Under the pieces are notes generated by a model. The model was not told the origin of the DNA. It saw nothing but the letters and a program-made list of their open reading frames with translations, and did no database searches. Positions 34,910 to 35,419 of a stretch of 35,419 bases of DNA are shown piece after piece. The stretch comes from Eubacteriales Family XIII. Incertae Sedis bacterium. GTDB taxonomy: Bacteria > Bacillota > Clostridia > Peptostreptococcales > Anaerovoracaceae. Every line of letters begins with the position of its first letter. The stretch's first letter is position 1. The DNA is taken from assembly GCA_031272365.1 (NCBI GenBank), contig JAISTX010000038.1:1-35419 (forward strand), written 5' to 3'. The translations under genes and the position numbers were made by a program.

Positions 34910-34934
34910 CAGCCACATTCTCATGAACTTTTCC

Positions 34935-34963
34935 TTGACAGTGCCTCGACGAGGAACGATGAT
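34935..34963 (+). promoter_or_regulatory. Candidate promoter after the cobalamin operon
   Basis: TTGACA (34935-34940), a 17-base spacer and GATGAT (34958-34963, four of six consensus bases). It would drive the small gene at 34993 independently of the riboswitch. Confidence 0.4.
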
Positions 34964-34992
34964 CAAAGTAATAAGGAGTAATAAACACATCT

Positions 34993-35187
34993 ATGGCCCA
35001 GGACTCCGGCGAAAGTCGTGTGGCAGACCTGCATGAACGTTTGGGAGTGGACAAGTCGCATGTCCAAACCTATCGACAACGATTGATTGAGGCAGGTGTC
35101 ATACACCCTACAGGGCACGGGCAGTTGGCTTTTTCGGTATCCTATCTTGCGCAATATCTTCGCGAAAACCAGTCTTTCGAGGACTGA
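34993..35187 (+). CDS. 64-aa winged-helix protein, likely remnant of the C-terminus of a larger ATPase
   Basis: The peptide VADLHERLGVDKSHVQTYRQ followed by IEAGVIHPTGHGQLAF and SVSYLAQYLRE is a helix-turn-helix with a wing. It resembles the extreme C-terminus of AAA-type ATP-binding proteins found in Firmicutes; this is from memory. The ATPase part is absent here: upstream sequence is the cbiC end and non-coding DNA. It may be a decayed gene end or a small stand-alone DNA-binding protein. ATG 34993 follows AAGGAG at a rather long 14 bases. Base composition is more AT-rich than the cobalamin operon. The gap after it (35188-35224) holds nothing recognisable. Confidence 0.55.
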   Translation: MAQDSGESRVADLHERLGVDKSHVQTYRQRLIEAGVIHPTGHGQLAFSVSYLAQYLRENQSFED

Positions 35188-35224
35188 CTGCCTCTGCGAT
35201 AGATAGGAGTTGGGGGCGATAGTC

Positions 35225-35252
35225 TTGTTTCCGTTCTAGTATCGTGTATAAT
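35225..35252 (+). promoter_or_regulatory. Promoter of the right-end gene
   Basis: TTGTTT (35225-35230), a 16-base spacer and a perfect TATAAT (35247-35252). It leaves a leader of about 43 bases containing AAAGGAGGA (35286-35294) seven bases before ATG 35302. Confidence 0.65.
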
Positions 35253-35301
35253 AATACATAGCGATTGCGCTCATGAACGAAATGGAAAGGAGGAGACGGC
35301 A

Positions 35302-35419
35302 ATGGCAACAGAGAGCATTGGCAAGACGGTCATCATGGACAACGACTTTGCGGATCGGTTCATCAAGATGCAGGAGGAAGTGGATAGCAAACCGCCGACT
35401 CCCAGGACGCGCGAAATCA
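35302..35419 (+). CDS. Small protein of unknown function, N-terminus only (runs off the window)
   Basis: Thirty-nine codons are visible (MATESIGKTVIMDNDFADRF and on). A strong ribosome site and promoter support it as a real gene. The beginning, a short beta-strand-like GKTVIMD followed by an acidic amphipathic helix, is similar in style to small antitoxin-like proteins of Clostridia that precede GNAT or PIN partners. That is a guess, since the partner gene would lie outside the window. Confidence 0.6.
   Translation, partial: MATESIGKTVIMDNDFADRFIKMQEEVDSKPPTPRTREI

Overview
The window looks like a chromosomal segment of a GC-rich, anaerobic Clostridia-type Firmicute. The taxonomic call is inference. 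It rests on strong AGGAGG-type ribosome sites, the oxygen-independent (Cbi-type, early cobalt insertion) cobalamin route, the glutamyl-tRNA (C5) route to tetrapyrroles, a YesM/YesN-like two-component pair next to a sugar-type ABC transporter, and lipoprotein signal peptides. No rRNA, tRNA, CRISPR array or complete transposase was found.

Left end (1-4100) is a rearranged accessory patch. It holds the 3' end of an IS200/REP-associated (Y1) transposase that runs into a cluster of short CCCATGACAC repeats, a large SEC-C protein, a metallo-beta-lactamase-fold hydrolase whose last codons come from a 142-bp inverted-repeat element, a second copy of the CCCATGACAC cluster, and a small lipoprotein. 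A 94-bp direct repeat (2331-2424 and 4006-4099, 3 mismatches) flanks this patch. It is the 3' end of the neighbouring ABC ATPase gene, so the patch appears to have arrived with duplication of that gene end.

3952-11139, minus strand, is a transport and sensing module: response regulator, histidine kinase, ABC ATPase, binding lipoprotein, permease, second ABC ATPase. There is one permease and one binding protein but two double-NBD ATPases. A good promoter sits between the kinase and the first ATPase.

11260-14192 carries an aldo/keto-reductase-like Fe-S protein that lacks the usual catalytic tetrad, the corrinoid adenosyltransferase cobO (minus strand), and an AT-richer gene for a membrane-anchored protein with an internally duplicated domain. 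Three genes of the left half share a -10 hexamer exactly six bases before the ATG, which suggests leaderless mRNAs.

14216-34909 is one plus-strand operon of 20 tightly packed genes behind a sigma-70 promoter, a cobalamin riboswitch and an intrinsic terminator. It encodes cobalt import (cbiMNQO), the route from Glu-tRNA to uroporphyrinogen III (hemA, hemL, hemB, hemC, hemD), and the anaerobic corrin route to cobyric acid (cobA, sirC, cbiX, cbiL, cbiH, cbiF, cbiG, cbiD, cbiJ, cbiE, cbiC, cbiA, cbiP), plus cobD for the aminopropanol arm. Three genes are fusions: cbiJ-sirC, cobA-hemD and cbiE-cbiA. No cbiT (C15 methylation/decarboxylation) is present, and cbiB and the nucleotide-loop genes are also outside the window.

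34910-35419 leaves the operon for AT-richer accessory DNA: a 64-codon gene resembling only the C-terminal winged-helix end of a larger ATPase, and the first 39 codons of a small protein with its own promoter.
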